Notes under the pieces: generated by a model
Seen by the model: only the letters and a program-made list of their open reading frames with translations
The model's database searches: none
Told to the model about the DNA's origin: nothing
Program-made: the position numbers and the translations under genes
Shown here: piece after piece, positions 63,073 to 64,000 of the stretch
Position numbering within the stretch: the first letter of the stretch is position 1
How the letters are laid out: every line of letters starts with the position of its first letter
Assembly (NCBI RefSeq): GCF_002242685.1
Contig: NZ_NBIM01000002.1
Coordinates: 124,001 to 188,000 of the forward strand
Origin: Oceanimonas doudoroffii
GTDB lineage: Bacteria; Pseudomonadota; Gammaproteobacteria; Enterobacterales; Aeromonadaceae
Length of the DNA stretch: 64,000 nt
Direction: 5' to 3'

Positions 63073-63491
63073 GACAAATCCTTAAGATCAGAGTGAGTTA
63101 CCTTTATTTTGCACCGGGCGGCGCATTAGGTCGAATGAAATTGGCCTGCAGCATCAACCCTGGCGGGCGGGCTGGCACTGACGTTTCTTCCGGCTTGCCG
63201 AGCCAGTGTCTCCTCGGTTTAGGTTCCGCGGACAGTGGAGCAAGCCCTGGCCCCTTGCCGGGCAAGGTTTTATCGGGTGACCAAATCCGCTAAACTTGTG
63301 CGCCTTTGTAACGAGCCGCCCATGCCTTGCAGCATGCGATTTTCCGGGCGCCAGCAGTACAGTCAGCGGCCGTGGGGGAATGGCCATCATAACCCTTTGG
63401 GCGGTAGCGTGCATTTTAGGCACCAAGCGGCTGCGTACGCCTCCCGGACCCTGTTTTCTCTCTAAACAACTAATCAAAAAAGAACCACATC
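63073..63491 (+). other. Intergenic region and long leader before ugd
   Basis: No coding sequence seen. TAAACT at 63291-63296 could be a -10 box with a poor -35. From about 63300 the region would be transcribed as a leader of about 190 nt with an ops element at 63400-63411. Confidence 0.55.
63400..63411 (+). promoter_or_regulatory. ops element (JUMPstart core) for RfaH
   Basis: GGCGGTAGCGTG matches the ops consensus exactly. It recruits RfaH to paused RNA polymerase and is found in leaders of O-antigen, capsule and LPS-core operons. The upstream part of a full JUMPstart (CAGxxxTCTGGTAGC...) is only weakly recognisable. It is 81 bp before ugd. Confidence 0.88.
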
Positions 63492-64000
63492 ATGAAAATT
63501 GCCATTGTCGGTACTGGCTATGTGGGCTTGTCCAACGCCATGTTGCTTGCCCAGCATAACGAGGTGGTTGCCCTCGACATCGTTCCAGACAAGGTGCAGT
63601 TACTTAACGATCGCCAATCTCCCATTGTGGATGCGGAGATCAGCGAATTTCTGCAAAACAAGGTCATTCGTTTTAGTGCGACCCTGGACAAGGAAGAAGC
63701 CTACCGGAATGCAGATTTCGTGGTGATCGCCACACCGACCGACTATGACCCCGATACCAATTACTTCAACACCGGCAGCGTAGAGGCGGTGGTCCGGGAC
63801 GTGCTCGGCATCAATCCCGAGGCGGTGATGGTTATCAAGTCCACCGTGCCGGTGGGCTATACCCAGCGGCTGAAAGAGGTAATGGGCACCGACAACATCC
63901 TCTTCTCGCCGGAATTCCTGCGTGAAGGCAAGGCGCTGCACGACAACCTGTATCCTTCCCGCATCATAGTGGGAGAGCAGTCGGAGCGCGCCGAGGTCTT
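63492..64000 (+). CDS. ugd: UDP-glucose 6-dehydrogenase (partial, cut at the window end)
   Basis: Oxidises UDP-glucose to UDP-glucuronate for capsule, O-antigen or lipid A decoration. The first 169 residues are present: the NAD loop [19 protein letters not shown], a [17 protein letters not shown] segment, [16 protein letters not shown], and [24 protein letters not shown] in parts, which includes the substrate loop. It resembles E. coli Ugd. The ribosome-binding site is weak. With the ops element upstream it probably opens a polysaccharide operon; a single UDP-GlcA gene is also possible. Confidence 0.95.
   Translation, partial: MKIAIVGTGYVGLSNAMLLAQHNEVVALDIVPDKVQLLNDRQSPIVDAEISEFLQNKVIRFSATLDKEEAYRNADFVVIATPTDYDPDTNYFNTGSVEAVVRDVLGINPEAVMVIKSTVPVGYTQRLKEVMGTDNILFSPEFLREGKALHDNLYPSRIIVGEQSERAEV

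Overview
This 64-kb window is chromosomal core DNA from a GC-rich (about 60%) gammaproteobacterium. The evidence is gene content and order: the rpsB-tsf-pyrH-frr-uppS-cdsA-dxr-rseP-bamA-skp-lpxD-fabZ-lpxA-lpxB-rnhB-dnaE-accA-tilS run, the epd-pgk-fba glycolytic cluster, rluE-nudJ-mnmA-hflD-purB, and proS-trmO-rcsF are all laid out as in Enterobacterales, Vibrionales and Aeromonadales. The long forms of PstC/PstA and the overall protein flavour suggest the Aeromonadales (Oceanimonas, Oceanisphaera or Zobellella type). That placement is inference from memory, not a search result.

Layout. 1-6.4 kb: suhB (cut by the window edge) with a promoter and a boxA-like leader, a PagL-type lipid A deacylase, an EmrD-type exporter behind a CRP-like site, the tRNA hydroxylase trhP overlapping the ferredoxin yfhL, an OB-fold periplasmic protein, rdgC and a GNAT acetyltransferase. 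6.4-21 kb is a phosphate island: phoBR, pstS, a second GNAT gene, tRNA-Pro(GGG), tadA, ppx and ppk (opposite strand), an ACT-domain regulator, then pstC-pstA-pstB-phoU. Good Pho boxes stand before phoB, pstS and pstC. 21-30 kb: glcB, an MFS gene, a possible 53-codon gene, epd-pgk-fbaA and arcA. 30-37.8 kb: an RraA-family gene with aldolase-type motifs, aceK, purB-hflD-mnmA, nudJ-rluE and map. 37.8-58.5 kb: the translation, envelope and lipid A operons, beginning with an S2-type leader. 58.5-63.1 kb: a patatin-like lipase, proS, trmO and rcsF. 63.1-64 kb: a leader with an ops/JUMPstart element and the start of ugd, so a surface-polysaccharide locus probably begins here and continues outside the window.

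I found no prophage, insertion sequence, CRISPR array, restriction system or defence island, and nothing I would call a wholly new system. The most informative signals are regulatory or structural: the suhB boxA, the ops element before ugd, a ppk-ppx terminator embedded in the 3' end of tadA, the long-form PstC/PstA pair, the RraA homologue that keeps the aldolase Asp/Arg-Asp residues, and three families of short inverted-repeat elements scattered between genes.
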